From contig BMWJ01000004.1 of the NCBI GenBank assembly GCA_014651175.1, forward strand, positions 248,001-312,000: a DNA stretch of 64,000 bases. The letters run 5' to 3'. A program made the position numbers and the translations under genes. Shown here piece by piece: positions 50,245 to 57,835 of the stretch; the stretch's first letter is position 1; the number at the start of each line of letters is the position of its first letter. Source of the stretch: Streptomyces clavifer. Its GTDB lineage: Bacteria > Actinomycetota > Actinomycetes > Streptomycetales > Streptomycetaceae. The notes below the pieces were generated by a model. The model did not search any database and was not told the origin of the DNA. It saw nothing but the letters and a program-made list of their open reading frames with translations.

Positions 50245-50970
50245 TCAGCGGCGTTCGTCGCGGTCGCTGCCTTCCGCCGTGTCCGCCCCGGCGTCGTCCT
50301 CGTCCTGCTTGGCACGGACCTCGGGGTCGAGCACGGCCGAACCGCTGCCGTCGACCGACGTCAGGGGAGCGCGGTCGTCGGCCACCTCGGTGGGGGCAGG
50401 CGGCTCGACCAGCCAGTCGGGGTTGGCCTGCTTGTCCCACCACTTCCAGGCGGCGAAGGCGCCGCCCGCGAGAGCGCCCAGGACGAGGGCCCCCTTGGCC
50501 ACACGGCCGGCCCTGGCACGCCGCTCGTGCTTGCGGACGAGCTTCTGGATCTCCTTGGCCGTCACCTGGCCGCGCAGTGCGGCCAGCGCGGCGGCGCTGC
50601 GGGCGGTGGCCTGTTCGGCCATGGGCTGGGCAGCCGCCACCGCGTGCTCGACGCGCGGCACGGTGTAGTCGGCGGCGCTCCGGGCGGCCTGACGTGTGCG
50701 GACGGCAGCGCGGTGCGCGGCCTCGTCGACCTTGGGCGGCACATGGGTACGTGCCTGCTCGATGCGGGGCGCGAGATGCGCGCCGTACTGGACGCGGGCC
50801 TGCGCGGCTGCCTTCGACACCCTGGGCGCGAGCAGTGCCCGAGCCTCCTGCGCGTAGTGCGCGGCCTGTTCCTTGGCCGTGTCGGCGTAGGGCGCCACCA
50901 CTTCCGCGGCGTGCTGCGCGCTGTCCTTCGCCGAGTAGGTTGCGGCGCGCACGCTGTCGATGCGGGTCAC
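50245..50970 (-). CDS. DUF5324-like helical membrane-associated protein
   Basis: Protein of 241 aa from a GTG with GGAGGAGGA upstream. Residues 1-150 are Ala-rich amphipathic helix repeats (TYSAKDSAQHAAEVVAPYADTAKEQAAHYAQEAR). A single hydrophobic segment follows (about 158-176, VAKGALVLGALAGGAFAAWKWW), then an acidic disordered tail. This composition matches the DUF5324 family of streptomycetes; the function is unknown. It is divergent from the cyclophilin gene. Confidence 0.85.
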   Translation of the reverse strand: MTRIDSVRAATYSAKDSAQHAAEVVAPYADTAKEQAAHYAQEARALLAPRVSKAAAQARVQYGAHLAPRIEQARTHVPPKVDEAAHRAAVRTRQAARSAADYTVPRVEHAVAAAQPMAEQATARSAAALAALRGQVTAKEIQKLVRKHERRARAGRVAKGALVLGALAGGAFAAWKWWDKQANPDWLVEPPAPTEVADDRAPLTSVDGSGSAVLDPEVRAKQDEDDAGADTAEGSDRDERR

Positions 50971-51318
50971 GGGATCCTCCTCCTTGGTGGCGGGTAGGTA
51001 CTCCGCCTATCCACCCAGTTCGAAATCATGCCTGCTGAGGTCTTGAGCGCCAGATGGGACGGGCATCCGGGTCACGAACGGCATTCTCAGGCAAAGCGGT
51101 GCAAGGGGGGCGCGCGCACGACGATGCCACGGTTCGTGTCGGTACGCGCCGTGGCGCCACGCGCTTGGCCGCATTTGTCCCGCAGGAAGTGTGGGAAAGA
51201 TGCAGGAAAGCGGGCAACACGGTGAGTGCCGCCCGTTCTTGGGGCGGTGACCGGGGGCGGAGGGGGTGCTCCGTGCGAGGATCGGTGGTCGTCAGCGAAG
51301 ACTTACGGAAGGCAGACC
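50971..51318. other. Divergent gap, DUF5324 / cyclophilin
   Basis: 348 bp that should hold both promoters. No ORF with a ribosome-binding site, RNA gene or clear repeat was found. Confidence 0.4.
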
Positions 51319-51846
51319 GTGGCCGAGCAGCTTTACGCCACCTTGAAGACCAGCCAGGGCGACATCGAGATCCGGCTCCTGCCGAACCACGCGCCCAAGA
51401 CGGTCAAGAACTTCGTCGAGCTCGCCCGGGGCGAGCGTGAGTGGACCAACCCGGCGACCGGCCAGAAGTCCACGGACAAGCTGTACGACGGCACTGTCTT
51501 CCACCGCGTCATCAGCGGCTTCATGATCCAGGGCGGTGACCCGCTGGGCAACGGCACGGGCGGCCCGGGGTACGAGTTCGGCGACGAGTTCCACCCGGAC
51601 CTCGCCTTCACCAAGCCGTACCTGCTGGCGATGGCCAACGCGGGTCCGCGCACCAACGGCTCGCAGTTCTTCCTGACCGTTTCACCCACGGCATGGCTGA
51701 CCGGCAAGCACACGATCTTCGGCGAGGTCGCCGACGACGCGGGCCGGAAGGTCGTGGACGCCATCGCGGCGGCCGCAACCAACCCGCGCACGCACCGTCC
51801 GCTGCAGGACGTGGTGATCGAGTCGGTCGCCATCGAGACCCGCTGA
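51319..51846 (+). CDS. ppiA: Peptidyl-prolyl cis-trans isomerase, cyclophilin type
   Basis: Protein of 175 aa from GTG 51319 with GGAAGG upstream. Cyclophilin signatures are present: FHRVISGFMIQGGDP, MANAGPRTNGSQFFLTV and WLTGKHTIFGEV. There is no signal peptide, so it is cytoplasmic. It accelerates proline isomerisation during folding. It sits at the start of a short plus-strand run before the rhomboid protease. Confidence 0.96.
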   Translation: MAEQLYATLKTSQGDIEIRLLPNHAPKTVKNFVELARGEREWTNPATGQKSTDKLYDGTVFHRVISGFMIQGGDPLGNGTGGPGYEFGDEFHPDLAFTKPYLLAMANAGPRTNGSQFFLTVSPTAWLTGKHTIFGEVADDAGRKVVDAIAAAATNPRTHRPLQDVVIESVAIETR

Positions 51847-52109
51847 CGTCCGTGCCGACGCCATGAGGCCGCCGGAGCCCTGTGCGGCGTCGCCGGGACC
51901 GTCGGCCCTCACCTCGGCGTCGTCGGAATGCACCGGCCCCGGCCGGGGCGTCGTCGGCCCCTGGCCCGCCGGCGGCCGGCACCGGGTCCTGTCGGCCCCG
52001 GACTCCCGGGAACCTAATGCCCCGTTCGTCCGTACTGTTACATAACAGGCGAGCGGGGCGGACGCAGGTGCGCCGCCTTCACGGACGAGGACCGAAGGGG
52101 CCCTGACCG

Positions 52110-53015
52110 ATGGAGCAGCAGCCACCGGAAGACCGTGACGTGTCCGCTGCCGCGGACGGTCCGGCCACGTGTTACAGGCATCCGGGCCGGGAGACGGGGA
52201 TCCGCTGCGTCCGCTGCGATCGCCCGATCTGCACCGACTGCATGATCGACGCCTCGGTGGGGTTCCAGTGCCCGGACTGTGTCCGGGAGGGCTCCGGTAC
52301 GGGTCACCATCCGGCGGCGAGCCGGCCGCGCACCCTGGCGGGCGGCACCGTCGCGAGTGACCCCCGGCTGGTGACCAAGATCCTGATCGGGCTGAACCTC
52401 GCGGTGTTCATCGCCGTCTCGGTCGCCGGGCGCCCTCTGATCGACGATCTTCTGCTCTTCGGCCGTGCCTACACGGGGAATCAGCCGTCCGGCCTCGAAG
52501 GTGTGGCCGAGGGCCAGTGGTATCGCCTGGTGACGTCGATGTTCCTGCACCAGGAGGTGTGGCACATCGCCTTCAACATGCTGGGCCTGTGGTGGCTCGG
52601 CGGGCCTTTGGAAGCCGCGCTGGGGCGGGTCCGCTACCTGCTGCTGTACGTGCTCTCGGGGCTGGCGGGCAGCGCCCTCACGTACTGGATCGCCGACCCG
52701 GCTCAGGGCTCGCTCGGTGCTTCCGGCGCCGTCTTCGGGCTGCTGGGCGCCACGGCGGTTCTGATGCGCCGGATGAACTACGACATGCGGCCCCTGATCG
52801 CGCTCCTCGTGGTGAACCTGATCTTCACCTTCAACCCGTGGGGTGCGATCGCCTGGCAGGCACACATCGGCGGCCTGGTCGCGGGTGCCCTGATCGCGAT
52901 CGCCATGGTGCACGCGCCGCGTGAGCGGCGGAACCTCGTGCAGTACGGGGCCTGTGCGCTCGTCCTGGTGACGGTCGTCGTGATCGTTCTCGCCAGGAGT
53001 GCAGCCCTCGCCTGA
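52110..53015 (+). CDS. Rhomboid family intramembrane serine protease with zinc-finger N-terminus
   Basis: Protein of 301 aa. The N-terminal B-box-like zinc module has Cys21, His24, Cys33, Cys36, Cys41, Cys44, Cys54 and Cys57. The six- or seven-helix rhomboid domain follows, with HIAFN (His152-Asn156), catalytic Ser205 in GASGAVFG and His252 in AHIGGLVAG. It cleaves membrane proteins within the bilayer; substrates are unknown. The ligand set is complete, so zinc binding is plausible. It converges on crgA, with a DnaA-box cluster between them. Confidence 0.94.
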   Translation: MEQQPPEDRDVSAAADGPATCYRHPGRETGIRCVRCDRPICTDCMIDASVGFQCPDCVREGSGTGHHPAASRPRTLAGGTVASDPRLVTKILIGLNLAVFIAVSVAGRPLIDDLLLFGRAYTGNQPSGLEGVAEGQWYRLVTSMFLHQEVWHIAFNMLGLWWLGGPLEAALGRVRYLLLYVLSGLAGSALTYWIADPAQGSLGASGAVFGLLGATAVLMRRMNYDMRPLIALLVVNLIFTFNPWGAIAWQAHIGGLVAGALIAIAMVHAPRERRNLVQYGACALVLVTVVVIVLARSAALA

Positions 53016-53042
53016 GCGGAATGCGGCGCTCCGAGGGTTGAG

Positions 53043-53245
53043 TTGTCCACAGAACGTGTCGGATCTTGTGCATGGCGTGGGGAACAGGTGTGCCCCTTGT
53101 CGCTGAACTGGGTTTTTCCAGTCAGGACAAGGGGCATTCTGTCGCGCGATGCGAGAGTGTGCAGTCACACCGGCGTCAACCGCGAAGGAAGTTATCCACA
53201 GATCGTCCGACCTTTTCCCCTGTCTGTGGATAACTCTGTGGGTAA
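53043..53245. promoter_or_regulatory. Extra-origin DnaA-box cluster
   Basis: In the convergent gap between the rhomboid gene and crgA there are TTGTCCACA (53043-53051), TTATCCACA (53192-53200), TGTGGATAA (53225-53233) and the one-mismatch TGTGGGTAA (53237-53245). Three are perfect matches to the Streptomyces consensus TT(G/A)TCCACA. Neither gene needs a promoter here. A role as a DnaA-titrating or regulatory locus is inferred. Confidence 0.8.
53091..53136 (+). terminator. Hairpin terminator after the rhomboid gene
   Basis: Long imperfect stem: TGCCCCTTGTC/GACAAGGGGCA outside (53091-53101 and 53126-53136), with further CTG-ACTGG/CCAGTCAG pairing around a GTTTTT loop. It lies within the DnaA-box cluster. 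Confidence 0.65.
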
Positions 53246-53269
53246 CTCAGGGGAGGAGTGAGCGCAGGG

Positions 53270-53524
53270 CTACTTCCACTGCGTGGAGACGCCGAAGCCG
53301 CCGGCGATGAAGCCGAAGCCCACCACGATGTTCCAGTTGCCCAGGGCATCGATCGGCAGATCGCCCTCGGTCACATAGAAGACCACGATCCAGGCCAGAC
53401 CGATGAGGAAGAGCGCCAGCATCACCGGCGCCACCCAACTCCGGTTGGTCAGCTTTATGTTGGTGGACTGCCTCTCCGGCGGAGGCGTGAAGTCTGCCTT
53501 CTTGCGGATACGTGACTTCGGCAC
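53270..53524 (-). CDS. crgA: Cell division protein CrgA
   Basis: Protein of 84 aa from a GTG with AGGAGAG upstream. It is the classic CrgA pattern: basic N-terminus [15 protein letters not shown] and two membrane helices (around [21 protein letters not shown] and [21 protein letters not shown]). In Streptomyces it restrains FtsZ ring assembly and coordinates sporulation septation; in mycobacteria it bridges FtsZ and PBPs. Both nearest neighbours are unrelated in function. Confidence 0.96.
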   Translation of the reverse strand: MPKSRIRKKADFTPPPERQSTNIKLTNRSWVAPVMLALFLIGLAWIVVFYVTEGDLPIDALGNWNIVVGFGFIAGGFGVSTQWK

Positions 53525-53660
53525 GAGGGACTCTCCTGTCGATGCGCTGCGTGACCGCGCAGGGATCTGTGGCTGGCGCCGGGGCGCAAGGGGGAATGCT
53601 GCCTCCCCGGGGCGTCCGTTAGCGTAGTGCTTCCGTGGCGCCTAAGGAGATAAGGGTACG

Positions 53661-54428
53661 TTGAGCAATTCTGCCGACTCTCCCCAAGGTCCGGCCCGGC
53701 ATGTGTCCCGGTGGCCGGTCCAGAGCCTCACCGCTGCCGTCTTCGCACTGGCCGGACTCATCTTCGTCACCAGCGCCAATACCGCCAAGGGTACGGACAT
53801 CCGTACCGACTCCTCCCTGCTGAAGCTGTCCGACCTCATCCAGCAGCGCAGCGAGAACAACGCGGAGCTGGACGAATCCACTGCCGCGGTGCGCGCGGAC
53901 ATCGACGCGCTCGCCCGGCGTGACGACGGGAGCACCAGGGCGGAGGACGCGAAGCTCGACGCGCTGGAGAAGGCCGCGGGCACGACGGAGCTCACGGGTG
54001 GGGCCGTCAGCGTCACTCTGAACGACGCGCCGCCCGACGCCACCGCGAACCCCGGCTACCCCGAGCCGCAGCCCAATGACCTGGTCATCCACCAGCAGGA
54101 TCTGCAGGCCGTCGTGAACGCCCTCTGGGAGGGCGGGGCCCGCGGGATCCAGGTGATGGACCAGCGGCTGATCTCCACGAGTGCGGTGCGCTGCGTCGGC
54201 AACACGCTGATCCTGCAGGGCCGGGTGTACTCCCCGCCGTACAAGGTCACCGCGGTGGGTGACCCCGGCGAGCTCAAGCAGGCGCTCAACCGTTCCACGG
54301 CGATCCAGAACTACCAGCTGTACGTGAAGGCGTACGGGCTGGGCTGGAAGGTCGACGAGGACGACCGGGTGACGCTTCCCGGGTACTCGGGCACGGTCGA
54401 CCTGCATTACGCACAGCCGGTGGAATAG
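53661..54428 (+). CDS. DUF881 family membrane protein
   Basis: Protein of 255 aa from TTG 53661 with AAGGAGAT upstream. An N-terminal membrane segment (VQSLTAAVFALAGLIFVTSA) is followed by a coiled-coil (about 55-105) and the DUF881 core (AVSVTLNDAPP, NDLVIHQQDLQAVVNALWEGGARGIQVMDQRL, CVGNTLILQGRVYSPPY). Mycobacterial homologues near pknB and the division genes are exported proteins of unknown function. The divergent crgA and downstream wall genes suggest an envelope role. Confidence 0.9.
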   Translation: MSNSADSPQGPARHVSRWPVQSLTAAVFALAGLIFVTSANTAKGTDIRTDSSLLKLSDLIQQRSENNAELDESTAAVRADIDALARRDDGSTRAEDAKLDALEKAAGTTELTGGAVSVTLNDAPPDATANPGYPEPQPNDLVIHQQDLQAVVNALWEGGARGIQVMDQRLISTSAVRCVGNTLILQGRVYSPPYKVTAVGDPGELKQALNRSTAIQNYQLYVKAYGLGWKVDEDDRVTLPGYSGTVDLHYAQPVE

Positions 54429-54581
54429 CTCTGCGGCCGATGCCGGAGGCGGGATCCGGGCCGCGCTCGTCCACAGCCGCCGCACAGCGGTGACGCGCGG
54501 TGGTTCCGCGGCTTTCCACAGCTGACCCATGTCCGACCCCCGGACCTTTAGTCTGGTGCCGTACCGAACGGAGGCGACAGC

Positions 54582-54770
54582 ATGTACGGCTGGATCTGGC
54601 GGCATCTGCCGGGCAACACATGGGTGAGGGGCTTTCTCTCGCTCGTGCTGGTCCTGGCCGCTGTCTACGCGCTCTTCCAGTACGTCTTCCCCTGGGCGGA
54701 GCCCCTGCTCCCGTTCGGTGACGTGACGGTGGACGGCGAAGGAACCGGCGGAGCGGAGACCGGTCAGTGA
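54582..54770 (+). CDS. Small single-pass membrane protein
   Basis: Protein of 62 aa from an ATG with ACGGAGGCG upstream: MYGWIWRHLPGNTWVRGFLS, then LVLVLAAVYALFQYVFPWAE and a Gly/Glu-rich tail. One membrane helix (about 18-36). Its stop overlaps the GTG of the amidotransferase gene, so it is translated in the same operon. The function is unknown. Confidence 0.88.
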   Translation: MYGWIWRHLPGNTWVRGFLSLVLVLAAVYALFQYVFPWAEPLLPFGDVTVDGEGTGGAETGQ

Positions 54771-55405
54771 GCGCGCGCATTCTCGTCGTCGACAACTACG
54801 ACAGCTTTGTCTTCAACCTCGTCCAGTACCTCTACCAGCTCGGCGCCGAGTGCGAGGTGGTGCGCAACGACGAGGTGACCACGGCGCACGCCGGGGACGG
54901 CTTCGACGGTGTCCTGCTGTCGCCCGGACCCGGCACGCCCGAGCAGGCCGGTGTCTGCATCGAGATGGTGCACCACTGCGCGCGGACCGGTGTCCCCGTC
55001 TTCGGCGTCTGCCTGGGCATGCAGTCGATGGCCGTCGCGTACGGCGGTGTGGTGGACCGTGCGCCGGAGCTGCTGCACGGCAAGACCTCCCCCGTGCTGC
55101 ACGAGGGCAAGGGCGTGTTCGCCGGTCTTCCGTCCCCGTTCACCGCGACGCGCTACCACTCCCTCGCCGCGGAGCCGGCGACGGTCCCTCCCGAGCTGGA
55201 GGTCACCGCGCGGACCGCCGACGGGATCATCATGGGGCTGCGACACCGTGAACTGGCGGTGGAAGGAGTGCAGTTCCACCCGGAGTCGGTGCTCACGGAG
55301 CACGGCCACCTGATGCTCGCGAACTGGCTGGCGCAGTGCGGTGACGCGGGGGCCGTCGCGAGGTCGGTGGGGCTCGCCCCAGTGGTGGGCAAGGCCGCGG
55401 CGTGA
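54767..55405 (+). CDS. pabA: Class I glutamine amidotransferase (PabA/TrpG type)
   Basis: Protein of 212 aa. The triad is Cys82 in GVCLGMQ, His171 and Glu173 in QFHPES; the SPGPGTPEQAG motif is present. It supplies ammonia to a chorismate-using synthase for p-aminobenzoate or anthranilate; no partner gene is nearby. The same gene beside pknB in mycobacteria (Rv0013) is called trpG or pabA, so the exact pathway is uncertain. It overlaps both neighbours by 4 bp. Confidence 0.93.
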   Translation: MSARILVVDNYDSFVFNLVQYLYQLGAECEVVRNDEVTTAHAGDGFDGVLLSPGPGTPEQAGVCIEMVHHCARTGVPVFGVCLGMQSMAVAYGGVVDRAPELLHGKTSPVLHEGKGVFAGLPSPFTATRYHSLAAEPATVPPELEVTARTADGIIMGLRHRELAVEGVQFHPESVLTEHGHLMLANWLAQCGDAGAVARSVGLAPVVGKAAA

Positions 55406-56868
55406 CCGCACACCGTCCCGAACCCGGTGCCGGGCAGAACGGCCCGTACGCGCAGGGAGCGTACGAGGCCGACGGCACGTTCGAGGCGGCGGTGGAGAAG
55501 CTCGCGGACCCGCTGAACGACCCCTTGCCGGGGCAGCGTTCGGCGTCGTGGCCGCGGCCCGAGACCGCCCCGGCGGACGGCTCGACCGGACCGGACCCCT
55601 CGCGAGCGGCACAGCAGGGGTCTCAGCAGCCCCAGGAGGCCCCTGGGGAGTGGTACGACCCGGAGGGGTACCAGCGGGACTGGTACGGGCAACGGGAGCC
55701 GGAACCGGCCCCTCAGCCGGTTTCTGCTCCGACGACGGCCGCGGCGCCAGGTTCCACATCGTTCCGGGTCCCTGCTCCGGCACCCGATCCCGTGCCACTT
55801 CGGACCTCCGCTGCGGCTCCCGGCCCCGTGCCCGGTTCGGCCTCCGGCCCTGTGCCTTTCGGGGCCTCCGCTGCGGCTCCCCAGGTCCGGGCCGACGAGA
55901 CCGTCGCCCTGCGGACGGCGGATGTGCGGCGCCCGTCGCGGACGGGCGGCCACGGGTCCGGCCTCGATGCTCCGGTGCCGGAACCGTCGTCCGGCCCGCT
56001 GCCGGACTCCCCGGCCGCCGGAGCCGTGCCCACCGGCGGCCGGGCCGAGCGCCGGCGAGCGGCCAAGGGCCGCGGCAGGCGGCGCGTCGAACCGCCGCGT
56101 ACGGCGGAGGCGGACCCGGCCGAGTCCGTGGCCCCGGCCGAGTCCGTGGCCCCGATGTCCAGGCTGGAGGCCCGGCGTGCGGCCCGAGCGGCCAAGGACA
56201 GCCCGGCCGTCGTCGCCAGCCGGGTCGTCGGTGAAGTGTTCATCACCTTCGGTGTGCTGATGCTCCTGTTCGTCACCTACCAGCTGTGGTGGACGAACGT
56301 CCGTGCCGACCAGATCGCCGGCCGGGAGACGCACAAGATCCAGGACGACTGGGCGAGCGGCGAGCGCACCCCGGGTGCCTTCGAGGCCGGCCAGGGTTTC
56401 GCCATCATGCACATCCCGAAGCTGGACGTGGTCGCACCGATCGCCGAGGGCATCGACAAGGAGAAGGTCCTCGACCGCGGCATGATCGGGCACTACGCCG
56501 ACGGCAAGCTGAAGACCGCCATGCCCTCCGAGAAGCAGGGGAACTTCGCGGTCGCCGGCCATCGCAACACCCACGGCGAGCCGTTCCGCTACATCAACAA
56601 GCTGAAGCCCGGCGACCCGATCGTGGTCGAGACCCAGGACGCTTACTACACCTACGAGATGACCAGCATCCTTCCGCAGACGTCGCCGTCCAACGTCGCG
56701 GTGATCGGCACGGTGCCGCCGGGGTCCGGCTTCACCGGTCCGGGCAGGTACATCACGCTGACGACGTGTACGCCCGAATTCACGAGTACGTACCGAATGA
56801 TCGTGTGGGGCAAGATGGTCGACGAACGGCCGCGCAGCGAGGGGAAGCCCGACGCACTCGTCGGCTGA
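55402..56868 (+). CDS. Class E sortase with long N-terminal extension
   Basis: Protein of 488 aa. A Pro/Ala-rich disordered cytoplasmic part of about 270 residues contains short tandem repeats. A membrane helix follows (GEVFITFGVLMLLFVTYQLWWTNV) and then the sortase fold. Catalytic residues are His387 (VAGHRNTHG), Cys456 (TLTTC) and Arg465. Class E sortases anchor LAXTG-type proteins such as chaplins or pilins to peptidoglycan. The N-terminal extension is far longer than in the neighbouring sortase. It starts within the pabA stop (GTGA). Confidence 0.92.
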   Translation: MTAHRPEPGAGQNGPYAQGAYEADGTFEAAVEKLADPLNDPLPGQRSASWPRPETAPADGSTGPDPSRAAQQGSQQPQEAPGEWYDPEGYQRDWYGQREPEPAPQPVSAPTTAAAPGSTSFRVPAPAPDPVPLRTSAAAPGPVPGSASGPVPFGASAAAPQVRADETVALRTADVRRPSRTGGHGSGLDAPVPEPSSGPLPDSPAAGAVPTGGRAERRRAAKGRGRRRVEPPRTAEADPAESVAPAESVAPMSRLEARRAARAAKDSPAVVASRVVGEVFITFGVLMLLFVTYQLWWTNVRADQIAGRETHKIQDDWASGERTPGAFEAGQGFAIMHIPKLDVVAPIAEGIDKEKVLDRGMIGHYADGKLKTAMPSEKQGNFAVAGHRNTHGEPFRYINKLKPGDPIVVETQDAYYTYEMTSILPQTSPSNVAVIGTVPPGSGFTGPGRYITLTTCTPEFTSTYRMIVWGKMVDERPRSEGKPDALVG

Positions 56869-56894
56869 ACATCATCACGACAGGGGCGGGTGCG

Positions 56895-57620
56895 GTGGCA
56901 GCGAGGACCGAGCACGAAGAGCGTGTCGACGGGTCACCGCCGGTACGACGCCGGAGCCGTCACCCCGTCGCGGCGGCCGTGAGCCTCTTCGGCGAGCTGC
57001 TGATCACCGGCGGTCTGGTGCTGGGCCTCTTCGTCGTCTACTCGCTGTGGTGGACCAACGTGCTCGCCGACCGTGAGGCCGACAAGCAGGGCAACTCCGT
57101 CCGCGACCGCTGGGCTGGCGGGCCCGGTGCGCTCGATACCAGGAACGGCATCGGCTTCCTGCATGTGCCCGCCATGGAGAACGGCGAAGTGCTGGTCAAG
57201 AAGGGCACGGACCCCAAGACCCTCAACAACGGCATCGCGGGCTACTACACGGATCCTGTGGAATCGGCGCTGCCCTCGGACGAGCAGGGCAACTTCACCC
57301 TCGCCGCGCACCGGGACGGCCACGGCGCCAAGTTCCACAACATCGACAAGGTGAAGACGGGCGACGCCGTCGTCTTCGAGACCAAGGACACCTGGTACGT
57401 CTACAAGGTCTACGCCGAGCTCCCCGAGACGTCGAAGTTCAACGTCGACGTGATCGCCCCCGTTCCTGAGGAGTCGGGTGTGAAGAAGCCCGGCCGCTAC
57501 ATCACGCTGACGACGTGCACGCCGGTCTACACGTCGAAGTACCGCTACATCGTGTGGGGCGAGCTGGTCCGTACGGAGAAGGTCGACAGGGACCGCACGA
57601 AGCCGGTGGAGCTGCGCTGA
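56895..57620 (+). CDS. Class E sortase
   Basis: Protein of 241 aa from GTG 56895. A membrane helix (about 33-58, around LFGELLITGGLVLGLFVVYSLWWTNV) is followed by the sortase domain with His139 (LAAHRDGHG), Cys208 (TLTTC) and Arg217. It is a tandem paralogue of the preceding sortase, without the long N-terminal extension. The 3' end, including the stop codon, is duplicated as a 30-bp tandem repeat. The start is the best supported of several in-frame options. Confidence 0.9.
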   Translation: MAARTEHEERVDGSPPVRRRSRHPVAAAVSLFGELLITGGLVLGLFVVYSLWWTNVLADREADKQGNSVRDRWAGGPGALDTRNGIGFLHVPAMENGEVLVKKGTDPKTLNNGIAGYYTDPVESALPSDEQGNFTLAAHRDGHGAKFHNIDKVKTGDAVVFETKDTWYVYKVYAELPETSKFNVDVIAPVPEESGVKKPGRYITLTTCTPVYTSKYRYIVWGELVRTEKVDRDRTKPVELR

Positions 57621-57690
57621 CCTGCCACGAAGCCGGTGGAGCTGCGCTGACCTGCCACGAAGCCGGTGGAGCCGCGCCGACCCGCCGGGT
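57601..57690. repeat. 30-bp tandem repeat over the sortase stop codon
   Basis: The unit beginning AGCCGGTGGAGCTGCGCTGA occurs at 57601-57630 and 57631-57660 without mismatch. A diverged third copy follows (57661-57690). The first copy encodes the last residues and TGA stop of the sortase; later copies are downstream. Confidence 0.92.
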
Positions 57691-57774
57691 CACGGGGCGC
57701 CCGGCGGAGTCCGGCTGTTCGTGACGACCATGGTCGGCCGCCGTTGCACGCGCCGGAGCGGGCCCGGAGCGAAG

Positions 57775-57814
57775 AAGGGCCCCGGTCACCTCAGCTGAGG
57801 TGACCGGGGCCCTT
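57775..57814. terminator. Bidirectional terminator between sortase and pknB genes
   Basis: Perfect 40-bp palindrome (20 + 20 bp) flanked by AAGGG/CCCTT, in the convergent gap. It can serve both the sortase operon and the pstP-pknB operon. Confidence 0.85.
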
Positions 57815-57835
57815 CATCGTCGTGTGTCACGGAGG

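Noticed and set aside
49733-50315. Several overlapping open frames between tRNA-Ala and the DUF5324 gene
   Set aside because: They overlap terminators, are Arg/Ala/Pro-rich on both strands, and have no ribosome-binding site.
54467-54520. Further DnaA-box-like sequences upstream of the small membrane protein gene
   Set aside because: One copy has one mismatch (54467-54475) and the other two; this is too weak to call a second cluster.
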